From NCBI GenBank assembly GCA_002418775.1, contig DIEU01000063.1, forward strand, positions 1-15,348: 15,348 nt of DNA. Direction: 5' to 3'. Numbering within the stretch: position 1 is the stretch's first letter; each line of letters opens with the position of its first letter. The notes under the pieces are model-generated. The model saw nothing but the letters and a program-made list of their open reading frames with translations, was not told the origin of the DNA and ran no database searches. Shown in pieces: positions 1 through 6,457 of the stretch. The DNA is from Firmicutes bacterium UBA5766 (GTDB taxonomy: Bacteria; Bacillota; Desulfotomaculia; Desulfotomaculales; Nap2-2B). A program made the position numbers and the translations under genes.

Positions 1-38
1 ATTTTAATGCAAGGCTAATGATTTTAGGAGGTCTGAAT

Positions 39-1733
39 ATGACAGATACAAACGTTCCCGAAACCAATTTTCCCGATATGCCGCTTCCCCCGGAACCCCC
101 CGGCCGAAACAAAAAAGTCTTGTTTACCGGTCTTCTCGTCTTCTTTCTGCTCGCCGGGGCCACCAGTACTTACGGCTATTTCTCCCGGGATTGGTTCAAA
201 AGTGCCCGACAAGTGTATCTCGAGACAGAGGCCAGGAATTGCCAGGCCCTGCTGGACTTCCTGGACAGCAGCTTCCAGGCCCTGGAAGCAGATTATCAGC
301 CCTATCTGGATGAATCCGTACATAGCACCCATAATATCACGGCCAATATCTCCGGCGGGACCTCCCAGGCCGATCCTCAGACCCAATATATCCTGGGGAT
401 TCTCCAGAGCAGCAAGATCACTCTGGATTTCAACCAGGATCCCGGGACCAGGCAGGCAACGGCCAAAATTGACCTCTCTGTCAATGGCGCCTCCCCACTT
501 ACCCTCCAGGCCTTCCAGGATAAGGAGAGGGCCGGTTTGGCTTTCCCAGCCTTCAGCCCCAAATTTTTAGTCGCCAATTACGCCGATGAGGAAAGTATCA
601 GGCAGAACCTGGGGATCGAGAGTATGCCGCGCCGGATGACCACCTCAGCCGATTGGCTCAAGGCCCTCAAGACTTCCAAAGCCGAACTAGCCCCGCTATA
701 TGAGAAATACGCCCAAATTTACAGCGCTGCCATCCAAAAGGAACAGGTCAAAGCGGTCAGCGGCAAGATAATAGAGGGAGACGTCCAGGTCAAAGGTAAA
801 ATCTATACCATCTCTTTTGACGAAACCCAGGCCCGGGACTTGTTAAACGCCCTTGCCGAGCAGCTGGCGACCGATGAGCAGCTGGCCGATTTGCTGTACA
901 CCAAATACACAAATATCCTCGACCTTTATGAGACTGCCGGGGTAAAAGCGAACAAAGTGCAGAGCAGAGAGGACATCAGCCAGGCGCTGCGGGATTGGGC
1001 CGCCGAACTCCGGACCACCGCCGGGGAGGCAAAACCTTTGACCCTGGTCATAAGCATCGACAAGAACAAAAAGATTGTGGAGCGGACCCTGGCGGAAACC
1101 GGGAGCAATAATAGCCTGAAGATCGCGAACTGGAATACCGGGAAGCAGGCTCACTATGCCCTGGATTTCCAAAACGATTCTGCCGACAGCGAGACAACCT
1201 TCCAGCTGGCCTGCACCATAAAACAGCAGGATGAGAAGCAGCAGACAGGGACCCTGGCTTTAAAGGCTAAGGAAACAGGAACTGAGCCGGTCGCTTTTTC
1301 CCTGGATACTGATTTTACAGTAACACAGGATGCCAACAGGACAAGTCAAACTGCCAACTTCACCCTCAGCGCCAATGACAGCCAGGGCGACAATCAATTC
1401 CGGGGGACCATTACCAATAACGAAAAGATCCTCAACGAGGGCAAGAAGCGCCTCTTCAATACGGATGTGAAAATCAACCTTGATTCTCCGGCTGCCGGCC
1501 TGCAGGGCTCGGTCCTGACTCTGAACACCAACGGAGAATACGAATTCGGCAAACCGGTCACTCTGCCGCAGCTTGATGCCGGCAACAGCCTCGATTTAGG
1601 CAAGGCTGCCCGGTCAGACCTGGACGCCTATATCACGCAATTACAGCAGGGAGTGGGCAACTATTATATCCAGAGCAATCCTTCTTTGACGCAGATGTTC
1701 TGCCCCGTCTTTACCTGTGGTACCCAACCTTAA
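39..1733 (+). CDS. Membrane-anchored extracytoplasmic protein, function unknown
   Basis: This 564-residue protein probably sits outside the cytoplasm on one N-terminal membrane anchor. Residues 1-26 are short, proline-rich and end in RNKK. Residues 27-47 are hydrophobic (VLFTGLLVFFLLAG core) and form the transmembrane segment. The rest is polar, with alternating beta-type stretches and Gln/Ala-rich helical parts, and ends with a cysteine pair (C555, C560). The start at 39 is preferred over an in-frame ATG at 18 because AGGAGGT at 26-32 lies 6 bases before it. No catalytic motif is visible. The architecture recalls the large anchored Bacillota proteins annotated only by DUF names (possibly DUF6583), but I cannot confirm this. 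GC and codon use are clearly higher than in the AT-rich region downstream. It ends at its own terminator and shares no transcript with what follows. Confidence 0.85.
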   Translation: MTDTNVPETNFPDMPLPPEPPGRNKKVLFTGLLVFFLLAGATSTYGYFSRDWFKSARQVYLETEARNCQALLDFLDSSFQALEADYQPYLDESVHSTHNITANISGGTSQADPQTQYILGILQSSKITLDFNQDPGTRQATAKIDLSVNGASPLTLQAFQDKERAGLAFPAFSPKFLVANYADEESIRQNLGIESMPRRMTTSADWLKALKTSKAELAPLYEKYAQIYSAAIQKEQVKAVSGKIIEGDVQVKGKIYTISFDETQARDLLNALAEQLATDEQLADLLYTKYTNILDLYETAGVKANKVQSREDISQALRDWAAELRTTAGEAKPLTLVISIDKNKKIVERTLAETGSNNSLKIANWNTGKQAHYALDFQNDSADSETTFQLACTIKQQDEKQQTGTLALKAKETGTEPVAFSLDTDFTVTQDANRTSQTANFTLSANDSQGDNQFRGTITNNEKILNEGKKRLFNTDVKINLDSPAAGLQGSVLTLNTNGEYEFGKPVTLPQLDAGNSLDLGKAARSDLDAYITQLQQGVGNYYIQSNPSLTQMFCPVFTCGTQP

Positions 1734-1771
1734 ATTCAAACGGGTAGCGCTCGTCCAAATATGGCGAAAAA

Positions 1772-1820
1772 ACAAAGAGCTGCTGGATGCAGAGTCCAGG
1801 AGCTCTTTGTGCTGCTTTTT
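1772..1820 (+). terminator. Rho-independent terminator of the anchored-protein gene
   Basis: A perfect 10-bp stem, ACAAAGAGCT (1772-1781) with AGCTCTTTGT (1801-1810), encloses an inner CTGGA/TCCAG stem (1783-1787 with 1795-1799). It is followed by GCTGC and TTTTT. It lies 38 bases after the stop codon at 1731-1733. Confidence 0.85.
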
Positions 1821-1915
1821 CAGCTAAAAGTGTTTTAGTAATGTAACCATATATTTCATCCAAATTCTCTTCTGCCTTTGAATAAAAGTTCCAAAACTAT
1901 CATTACGCTTAGATG

Positions 1916-2065
1916 AATGCGCTCCAGCAGCTCGCTCACATGGGAAATGATCCTCACCAACCGGTTGCCGCCGGTCAAGGGAGTGAGCACGGCCATAGCC
2001 TGGTCCAGCGATTCCGAATCCATGGCCCCGAAGCACCCGTATCCCCGGTAATCAAATATAATCCT
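1916..2065 (-). pseudogene. sbcC: sbcC remnant (C-terminal ATPase fragment)
   Basis: On the minus strand this stretch encodes GAMDSESLDQAMAVLTPLTG followed by NRLVRIISHVSELLERI. This matches the extreme C-terminus of SbcC (Rad50-like exonuclease subunit): the family has a D-E-G-F-G-x-L-D Walker B/D-loop, then ESLDQA, then G-G-x-R-L-V-G-I-I-S-H-V-x-E-L. Here the Walker B acidic pair is lost (YGCFGAMD in place of DEGFGSLD) and nothing upstream belongs to SbcC, so only about 50 codons of a gene of roughly 1000 remain. It lies directly downstream of the sbcD scrap in the normal sbcD-sbcC order, so one internal deletion explains both. Identification rests on recognising the motif. Confidence 0.75.
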
Positions 2066-2088
2066 CTTTCCCCCAAGTCGACGAGATG

Positions 2089-2160
2089 AACTTCCATCGC
2101 CTCCGCCGAGGGCAGGACTTTATCATAGACGTCGCCGGCAATAAGAATGCCGTCGGGTGA
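2089..2160 (-). pseudogene. sbcD: sbcD remnant (N-terminal phosphoesterase fragment)
   Basis: The minus strand reads PDGILIAGDVYDKVLPSAEA, the second metal-binding block of SbcD (Mre11-like nuclease subunit), where family members carry D-G-x-L-I-A-G-D-x-x-D. The first block (the D-x-H near the N-terminus) should lie further upstream but is missing, because homology stops at about 2160 where the toxin-antitoxin reading frame begins on the other strand. On the other side the homology ends after about 24 codons and merges into the sbcC fragment. It is a truncated relic with no start codon and cannot make a nuclease. Confidence 0.75.
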
Positions 2161-2450
2161 CAGTCATCTCAATTACCTCCCATAAAATTTTCGTTCAGAA
2201 GCGAAACCTTATAAGTATCTCCAGAGACATCAGAGAACAACTAAATATCAATGAAGGTGATGTACTCGATGTCAGGATAGAAAACAACAAAATTATCATC
2301 GAATCTATGAAACTTGTTCCTTCAGACCAGGCATCCTTCTGGTCTGAAACTAGTCAAAATGATATGCTTGAAGCCAAAAGTGATCTTGATTCCGGTAATG
2401 TTCGCGAGTTTAATACTGTCAGCGAATTTCTTGATGGTATCAAAAAATGA
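2157..2450 (+). CDS. AbrB/MazE-type antitoxin
   Basis: This 97-residue protein is the likely DNA-binding antitoxin of a type II toxin-antitoxin pair. Residues about 10-52 form a SpoVT/AbrB swapped-hairpin domain, visible as VQKRNLISISRDIRE followed by L-N-I-N-E-G-D-V-L-D-V-R. The C-terminal part (residues about 55-97, with SFWSETSQ and EFNTVSEFLDGIKK) would wrap the toxin. The stop overlaps the toxin start in ATGA, so translation should be coupled. The start is GTG with no Shine-Dalgarno sequence before it, and the preceding bases belong to the sbcD relic on the other strand. The native promoter and leader may therefore be missing, although the coding frame appears complete. Such antitoxins usually autoregulate their operon, but I see no operator here. 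Confidence 0.85.
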   Translation: MTVISITSHKIFVQKRNLISISRDIREQLNINEGDVLDVRIENNKIIIESMKLVPSDQASFWSETSQNDMLEAKSDLDSGNVREFNTVSEFLDGIKK

Positions 2451-2725
2451 CCAGACGCTTTCGATCCACTCGAAAATTTGATAAGCAATTTGAACAACTT
2501 GACTTGAAGACTCAAAAACAAGCAGAAAAAGCTCTTGAACTATTTATCTCGGATGCCAGCCATCCCTCTCTGCGATATAAAAAAATACAGGGGACAGATA
2601 ACTTTTATGAAATCAGAGTCAACAGGTCAGTACGGATCATCGTCGAAGTAACCTCTGAGGAAAATGATCAGATTAAAACTCTTTATATCATCGGAATCCA
2701 TGACAGCGTCTTCCCCCCCAAGTAG
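2447..2725 (+). CDS. RelE/ParE-type toxin
   Basis: This basic 92-residue protein has the size and pattern of RelE-superfamily toxins, which mostly cleave mRNA on the ribosome (ParE members instead poison gyrase). Visible marks are the N-terminal helices (FRSTRKFDKQFEQLD), the central K-K-I-Q-G-T-D-N-F-Y-E-I-R-V block, the strand RSVRIIVE, and the C-terminal G-I-H-D-S-V-F, equivalent to the G-x-H-D-x-x-Y/F ending of YafQ- and RelE-like toxins. Which biochemical class it belongs to cannot be told from sequence. It overlaps the antitoxin by four bases and has no strong ribosome site of its own, so it probably relies on coupling. Pairing an AbrB-fold antitoxin with a RelE-fold toxin is a known mixed arrangement. 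Base composition is lower in GC than in the gene at 39-1733. Confidence 0.85.
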   Translation: MTRRFRSTRKFDKQFEQLDLKTQKQAEKALELFISDASHPSLRYKKIQGTDNFYEIRVNRSVRIIVEVTSEENDQIKTLYIIGIHDSVFPPK

Positions 2726-2748
2726 TAGCCCGAGAAGGCTGCTTTTTT
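2724..2748 (+). terminator. Terminator of the toxin-antitoxin operon
   Basis: Stem AGTAGCC (2724-2730) pairs with GGCTGCT (2737-2743), including one G-T wobble, around the loop CGAGAA. TTTTTT follows. The stem begins within the toxin stop codon. Confidence 0.75.
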
Positions 2749-2759
2749 CTTTGCGTACA

Positions 2760-2809
2760 GGAATTCCTTTCGTTTTTGATATGTAAACCGGGAATTCATT
2801 CGTTTTTCA
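2760..2809. repeat. Short imperfect direct repeat
   Basis: GGAATTCCTTTCGTTTTTGA (2760-2779) recurs as GGAATTCATTCGTTTTTCA (2791-2809) with one missing base and two changes. It lies in AT-rich DNA just after the toxin terminator. Bases 2810-2981 show no gene. Confidence 0.55.
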
Positions 2810-2981
2810 GGGGGATCTGATTAAGTTCGCGAATAACTTTCTCTCTGTGAATATGGTTTGAAGTGTTATTAATAAATCTTATCTATGAAAGCTGCTGGAA
2901 GTCTGTTACAAAACTCCTGACCAAATTTCCAATATCAGCATGATTTTTAAGCATTAACCTCGAATTATCATATCCTTTTTT

Positions 2982-3211
2982 ACACTTTCCAGAAAGATGT
3001 CCCTTAATTTTTAATTTAAAGATAAGTAAAAAAAGATATTATAAAAAACAACTCCCGATTTACACCAACAGGCGCTTGCTTACTATTTATCATATTATTT
3101 TAAATATTCTTAATATTTAAACTTATTCAAATAGGCTTTACACACTTTGTGAAATATGTTACATTACATTTAGTGAATGTGTTATCTTTCACAATTACTT
3201 TTAACAAAATA
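2982..3211 (+). repeat. Leader repeat, copy A (full length, upstream of cysteine-rich peptide)
   Basis: This AT-rich 230-bp segment has a diverged copy at 6199-6360 in the same orientation. Shared blocks include AGAAAGATGTCCC, TTTTAAAGATA-like DNA, CACCAACAGGCGCTTGCTTA (CACCAACAGTCGCTTGCTTA in copy B), TTACATTA, GTGAATGT and TTTCACAAT. Copy A carries about 69 extra bases (3084-3152) that include a perfect 10-bp inverted repeat TTTAAATATT/AATATTTAAA (3099-3108 and 3112-3121). TGTGAAA (3148-3154) and TTTCACA (3187-3193) form a spaced inverted pair that could be a regulator site. It ends just before the ribosome site of the peptide gene, so it is probably its promoter and untranslated leader. 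Confidence 0.8.
3137..3165 (+). promoter_or_regulatory. Candidate promoter of the cysteine-rich peptide gene
   Basis: TTTACA (3137-3142), a 17-base spacer, then TACATT (3160-3165) preceded by TGT, an extended -10 form. The -35 lies in the 69 bases that copy B lacks, so copy B should not have this promoter. The match is moderate. Confidence 0.45.
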
Positions 3212-3245
3212 ATTTTATGCTAATTAAAAAACAGGAGGTACAACA

Positions 3246-3455
3246 ATGAAAGTTAACAATTACAAATCCTACTATTCTACTACCATCAACGAGAAAGCAC
3301 CTAATATGGGCTGTTTTGCATGGGTACTTAAAGCACAGGATATTAGCTGTCTTACCTGCAAAAATACTGATACTGACGCCAGTGGATCACCTTGTATGGG
3401 GTGTGGGGAATATGCGAACTGGGAAGCTCAACATGTTGTTAGCAAAGCTAGTTAA
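3246..3455 (+). CDS. Small cysteine-rich peptide, function unknown
   Basis: This 69-residue peptide starts at an ATG 6 bases after a perfect AGGAGGT (3233-3239), so translation should be strong. Residues 1-20 are polar with several tyrosines (NNYKSYYSTT) and no membrane segment. Cysteines are at 23, 35, 38, 50 and 53, giving CxxC-x11-CxxC plus one extra cysteine, with the block SPCMGCGEYANW. The twin CxxC spacing and the P-C-x-x-C...W ending fit a small zinc ribbon like those in many short phage and Bacillota proteins. A ribosomally made, modified peptide with a 20-30 residue leader is another reading, but no maturation enzyme or transporter lies nearby. It stands alone with its own leader and terminator. 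The excellent ribosome site and clean stop argue that it is real. Confidence 0.8.
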   Translation: MKVNNYKSYYSTTINEKAPNMGCFAWVLKAQDISCLTCKNTDTDASGSPCMGCGEYANWEAQHVVSKAS

Positions 3456-3558
3456 TTGATTTATCAATGTGCGAACCATCCGGCTGTAAAACAGTAACCC
3501 ATGTATATTCCTCTCCGGTTTAATTATTAATCCTACTTTAATGTTAATTTATGCAGAA

Positions 3559-3613
3559 AAATATCCGCAAGAAAGGCAATTGAGTGCCAATCCTGCGGGT
3601 ATTTACTTTTTTT
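3559..3613 (+). terminator. Terminator of the cysteine-rich peptide transcript
   Basis: Outer stem AAATATCCGCA (3559-3569) pairs with TGCGGGTATTT (3594-3604) with one wobble. An inner GGCA/TGCC hairpin (3575-3578 with 3585-3588) sits within, and TTTTTTT follows at 3607-3613. Bases 3456-3558 form the 3' untranslated part and hold no convincing gene. Confidence 0.8.
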
Positions 3614-3742
3614 GCAAAAGATTATCTTGGTTTATTTATACTAATTTAATTATATGTCCCTGATAATTACAGAAAGGTACCGTCAATAGTTTTTCACAAA
3701 TTTGATCCGTTTGGTATGTAACTTAGTGTTTTCTGACCCTAG

Positions 3743-3796
3743 AGCAAGACTTGATATGGTTATACCGAATTCGGAATAACCATATCAAGTCTTGCT
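3743..3796. repeat. 54-bp near-perfect palindrome
   Basis: Two 21-base arms (beginning AGCAAGACTTGATATGG and ending CCATATCAAGTCTTGCT) flank CCGAATTCGG with one A:A mismatch on each side, so the whole element folds back with almost no loop. Pairing resumes further out with GACC (3735-3738) and GGTC (3801-3804). No T-tract follows on either strand, so it is not a standard terminator. The open frame 3751-3990 starts inside it and I do not regard it as a gene. Confidence 0.9.
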
Positions 3797-3883
3797 TTGA
3801 GGTCAACGGAGATAACGGAAAGATTCATACCAAGTGGATAATAAATTTGCCTGGTTTTATTGTCTTTCAAAAACTTATTTTCG

Positions 3884-3933
3884 AAAAAAAAGACGGACTC
3901 CTGCTGAACATTAACTGTCCGGCAGGAGCCATC
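3884..3933 (-). terminator. Terminator downstream of ilvD
   Basis: Read on the minus strand, GATGGCTCCTGC (3933-3922) pairs with GCAGGAGTCCGTC (3904-3892), with one bulged T and one wobble, around a 17-base loop. Eight Ts follow directly (A-run 3884-3891 on the plus strand). It lies about 110 bases after the ilvD stop. Confidence 0.8.
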
Positions 3934-4044
3934 AGCTTTTTAAGCATTTGCGGTGAGCCCCATCACCTGGGTAACTGTAGCTTTGAATAATTAATTTTCA
4001 TACAGAATTAATCAAATTATTGTTCAATATAATTTTTATACTAA

Positions 4045-5697
4045 TTATTTTAGTACCGCCCCGGTATTAGCGGAAGTGACAAGTCTGGCATAGCGGGCCA
4101 GATAACCGCCGGTTACCTTGGGCTCCGGTTTTACCCAAGCATCCTGGCGTCGCTTTAGTTCCTCCGGACTTAGCTCAACTTCAAGTTTACGGTTGGGAAT
4201 ATCGATAGAAATTATATCACCATTCCGCAGGAGGGCAATCGGTCCGCCATCCATAGCCTCTGGAGAAACGTGTCCGACACAGGCCCCTCGAGTGGCACCA
4301 CTAAAACGGCCATCAGTCAGTAAGGCTACCCGTAAACCCATGCCGGCTATCACTGCCGTAGGATTGAGCATTTCTCTCATGCCAGGTCCGCCCTTTGGCC
4401 CCTCGTAACGAATAACCACTACATCGCCGTCTTTAACCTTTTGCCCCATAATTGCTTCAATGGTCTCTTCTTCAGAATCAAATACCTTAGCCGGCCCTTG
4501 ATAAACCAGCATATCTTCGGCTACGGCACTTTCTTTGATGACTGCACCGTCGGGAGCAAGATTTCCGGTTAAAACAGCAATCCCTCCCGTTTTGCGATAA
4601 GGTTCTTCGACACTGCGAATAACATCCGGTCTTTTGATGGAAGAATTCTGTATTCTTTCGGCAACAGTACCAGATACGGTCATAGCTTCAGTATGAATTA
4701 CTCCTAATTTGGAAAGTTCCTTCATAACAGCAGAGATCCCGCCAGCCTCATTCAAATCTTGCAAATGGTGAGTACCACTGGGACTAAGTTTGGTAATGTA
4801 GGTTACTTTGGCGCTGATCTCTTCAAACAGGGCTAAAGGGAGTTCAATCCCGGCCTCATAGGCAATAGCTGTTAAATGCAGAACACTGTTGGAAGAACCG
4901 CCTATCCCCATATCCACCGCAATAGCATTTTCAAAAGCTTGTTGAGTTAATATATCGCGGGGTTTTAACTCCTTTTCCACTAACTCAACAGCTAAGGCAC
5001 CTGCTTTTTTGGCCAGCATCCGCCGTGCTCCCGTATAAGCTGCCGGAATTGTGCCGTTACCCGGTAGTCCCATGCCAAGCGCTTCGGTGAGACAATTCAT
5101 GGTATTGGCGGTGAACAGCCCCGCACATGAGCCGCAGCCCGGACAAGCGGCCATTTCCATGGCTTGCAGTTCTTCAGCGGTGATCTTGCCGGCTTCATAA
5201 ACGCCGGTTGCTTCAAAGATTTGGCTGACACTTATATCCTGTCCCTGATAACGACCTGCCAGCATTGGCCCGCCACTTACGACAATGCTGGGTATGTTGA
5301 GACGCGCGGCAGCCATAAGCATGCCTGGAGTAATTTTATCACAGTTAGTAATCATAACCAGTCCGTCAAAACCGTGGGCCCGAGTCATCGCCTCGATCGA
5401 ATCAGCAATTAATTCTCGGCTGGCCAAAGGATATTTCATGCCATCATGACCCATAGCTATACCGTCACAAATTCCTATGGAGGGAAATTCAACCGGAGTA
5501 CCCCCGCCTGATGCCACACCGAGTTTGACGGCCTCGGCAATATCACGTAAATGGATATGGCCTGGAATAATTTCATTAAATGAATTAACAACACCGATCA
5601 AAGGTTTCTCCAAGTCTTCCGGCGAATAACCCATCGCTGAGAATAAAGCCCTGTGGGCTGCCCTTGTTGACCCTTTTTTCACTATATCGCTTCGCAA
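4045..5697 (-). CDS. ilvD: Dihydroxy-acid dehydratase
   Basis: IlvD dehydrates 2,3-dihydroxy-isovalerate and 2,3-dihydroxy-3-methylvalerate to the 2-oxo acids that are aminated to valine and isoleucine. It is cytoplasmic and Fe-S dependent. The 550 residues match the family's usual 550-570 and span the whole protein: MRSDIVKKG at the start, CDGIAMGHDGMKYPLASREL (77-96), MITNCDKITPGM with cluster ligand C119, and AACPGCGSCAG with C185/C188/C191. GRFSGATRGACVGHVSPEA lies near the C-terminus. The start is TTG with AAGGA 6 bases upstream, and family alignment supports it. At the position where [2Fe-2S] members have a cysteine (motif N-E-x-x-P-C-N) this protein has Gly46 (NEIIPGHIHL), which points to the oxygen-sensitive [4Fe-4S] type. 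No other ilv gene is adjacent and no T-box leader was found upstream. Confidence 0.97.
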   Translation of the reverse strand: MRSDIVKKGSTRAAHRALFSAMGYSPEDLEKPLIGVVNSFNEIIPGHIHLRDIAEAVKLGVASGGGTPVEFPSIGICDGIAMGHDGMKYPLASRELIADSIEAMTRAHGFDGLVMITNCDKITPGMLMAAARLNIPSIVVSGGPMLAGRYQGQDISVSQIFEATGVYEAGKITAEELQAMEMAACPGCGSCAGLFTANTMNCLTEALGMGLPGNGTIPAAYTGARRMLAKKAGALAVELVEKELKPRDILTQQAFENAIAVDMGIGGSSNSVLHLTAIAYEAGIELPLALFEEISAKVTYITKLSPSGTHHLQDLNEAGGISAVMKELSKLGVIHTEAMTVSGTVAERIQNSSIKRPDVIRSVEEPYRKTGGIAVLTGNLAPDGAVIKESAVAEDMLVYQGPAKVFDSEEETIEAIMGQKVKDGDVVVIRYEGPKGGPGMREMLNPTAVIAGMGLRVALLTDGRFSGATRGACVGHVSPEAMDGGPIALLRNGDIISIDIPNRKLEVELSPEELKRRQDAWVKPEPKVTGGYLARYARLVTSANTGAVLK

Positions 5698-5748
5698 TTT
5701 AATTCCTTCTTTCCGAGTAAAATATAAAAATCTACTCTATAATATCAC

Positions 5749-5776
5749 ATTATTAAATCATATTCATAAGTATCAA
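5749..5776 (-). promoter_or_regulatory. ilvD: Candidate ilvD promoter
   Basis: On the minus strand, TTGATA (5776-5771) and AATAAT (5754-5749) are separated by 16 bases, about 50 bases before the TTG start. This is a fair match to the housekeeping consensus. No T-box GGGTGG-type motif or leader peptide was seen between 5698 and 5863. Confidence 0.5.
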
Positions 5777-5863
5777 TAGTTTACCGGATAATACCAGCAA
5801 CTGCAACCCTGCTTTTTCTGTTCCCGGCCGGCCTTGTTAAATCGTTTCTTCAATACTGGTACA

Positions 5864-6208
5864 TTATTTTGCCTCTCTCAGGGTTATGCTTAGTTCAAGC
5901 GTCTGATTTGATCTCTTGACGATAAATTTGACTACATCCCCAACCTTATAGGATTCGAGGATACTTTTTACTTCAGATGCTGTACTGACATTCTGACCAT
6001 CGACACTGACAATTCTGTCTCCGGATCGAAGAGACGATGAATTGGTAACCTCAGCTATATAGACCCCTAATTCACGCAGACGATACTTTATGGCTGTCAT
6101 TTCGTCTGAAATATCCAATAGCTCTGCTCCAAGATCAATTCTGCCCGGAACATAACCATAGGTGATGATCTTTTTAGCAAATATTACTCGTCTATTACAT
6201 ACTTTCAA
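5864..6208 (-). pseudogene. Truncated HtrA-type protein, PDZ domain only
   Basis: The 114 codons encode only the C-terminal end of a DegP/HtrA-family serine protease. AKKIITYGYVPGR corresponds to the linker after the protease domain, and the PDZ domain follows with LGVYIAEV, SLRSGDRIVSVDGQNV and KVGDVVKFIVKR. The whole trypsin-like catalytic domain and the N-terminal membrane segment are missing. The only available start is a TTG at 6206-6208 inside the edge of leader copy B, with no convincing ribosome site. HtrA protein homology ends at about 6190, where the repeat begins, so the gene seems to have been cut at that junction. The PDZ part is well conserved, which suggests recent loss, or that the fragment is still used, which I think less likely. 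Confidence 0.75.
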
Positions 6209-6360
6209 GAAAGATGTCCCTGTATTTTTATTTTAAAGATATGTAAAAAACGACATATTGAAAAACGACTGCCGATTCTTCACCAACAGTCGCTTGCTTA
6301 CAATATATTACATTATATTTCGTGAATGTACTTTCTTTCACAATACTATTAATGAAAATA
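6199..6360 (+). repeat. Leader repeat, copy B (shortened, no peptide gene)
   Basis: This segment aligns along its length with 2982-3211 apart from a 69-base gap and scattered changes. Both copies run in the same direction. Similarity seems to continue weakly to about 6397: AAAAACAAGGGATAG lies where copy A has AAAAACAGGAGGTAC, and AAG replaces the start ATG. No cysteine-rich frame follows. It therefore looks like a dead or deleted duplicate of the peptide unit. Bases 6361-6457 contain nothing else I recognise. Confidence 0.75.
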
Positions 6361-6457
6361 CAAATTAAAGAATGCAAAAACAAGGGATAGAAATAAGATT
6401 TATTATTAGCGTCTGGAAATAATAATAAGTCCTCAATGTTAAATGAATTTCAAATGT

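Noticed and set aside
18..38. Upstream in-frame ATG of the anchored-protein gene
   Set aside because: It lies before the AGGAGGT at 26-32, which positions the ribosome for the ATG at 39.
1824..2036. 70-codon minus-strand frame
   Set aside because: It mixes out-of-frame sequence over the sbcC relic. The homologous frame is a different one.
3751..3990. Open frame of 79 codons downstream of the peptide gene
   Set aside because: It starts inside the 54-bp palindrome, has no ribosome site, and its distal part is the ilvD terminator on the other strand.
5698..5863. T-box or other amino-acid riboswitch upstream of ilvD
   Set aside because: No GGGTGG-type motif, specifier stem or terminator hairpin was found.
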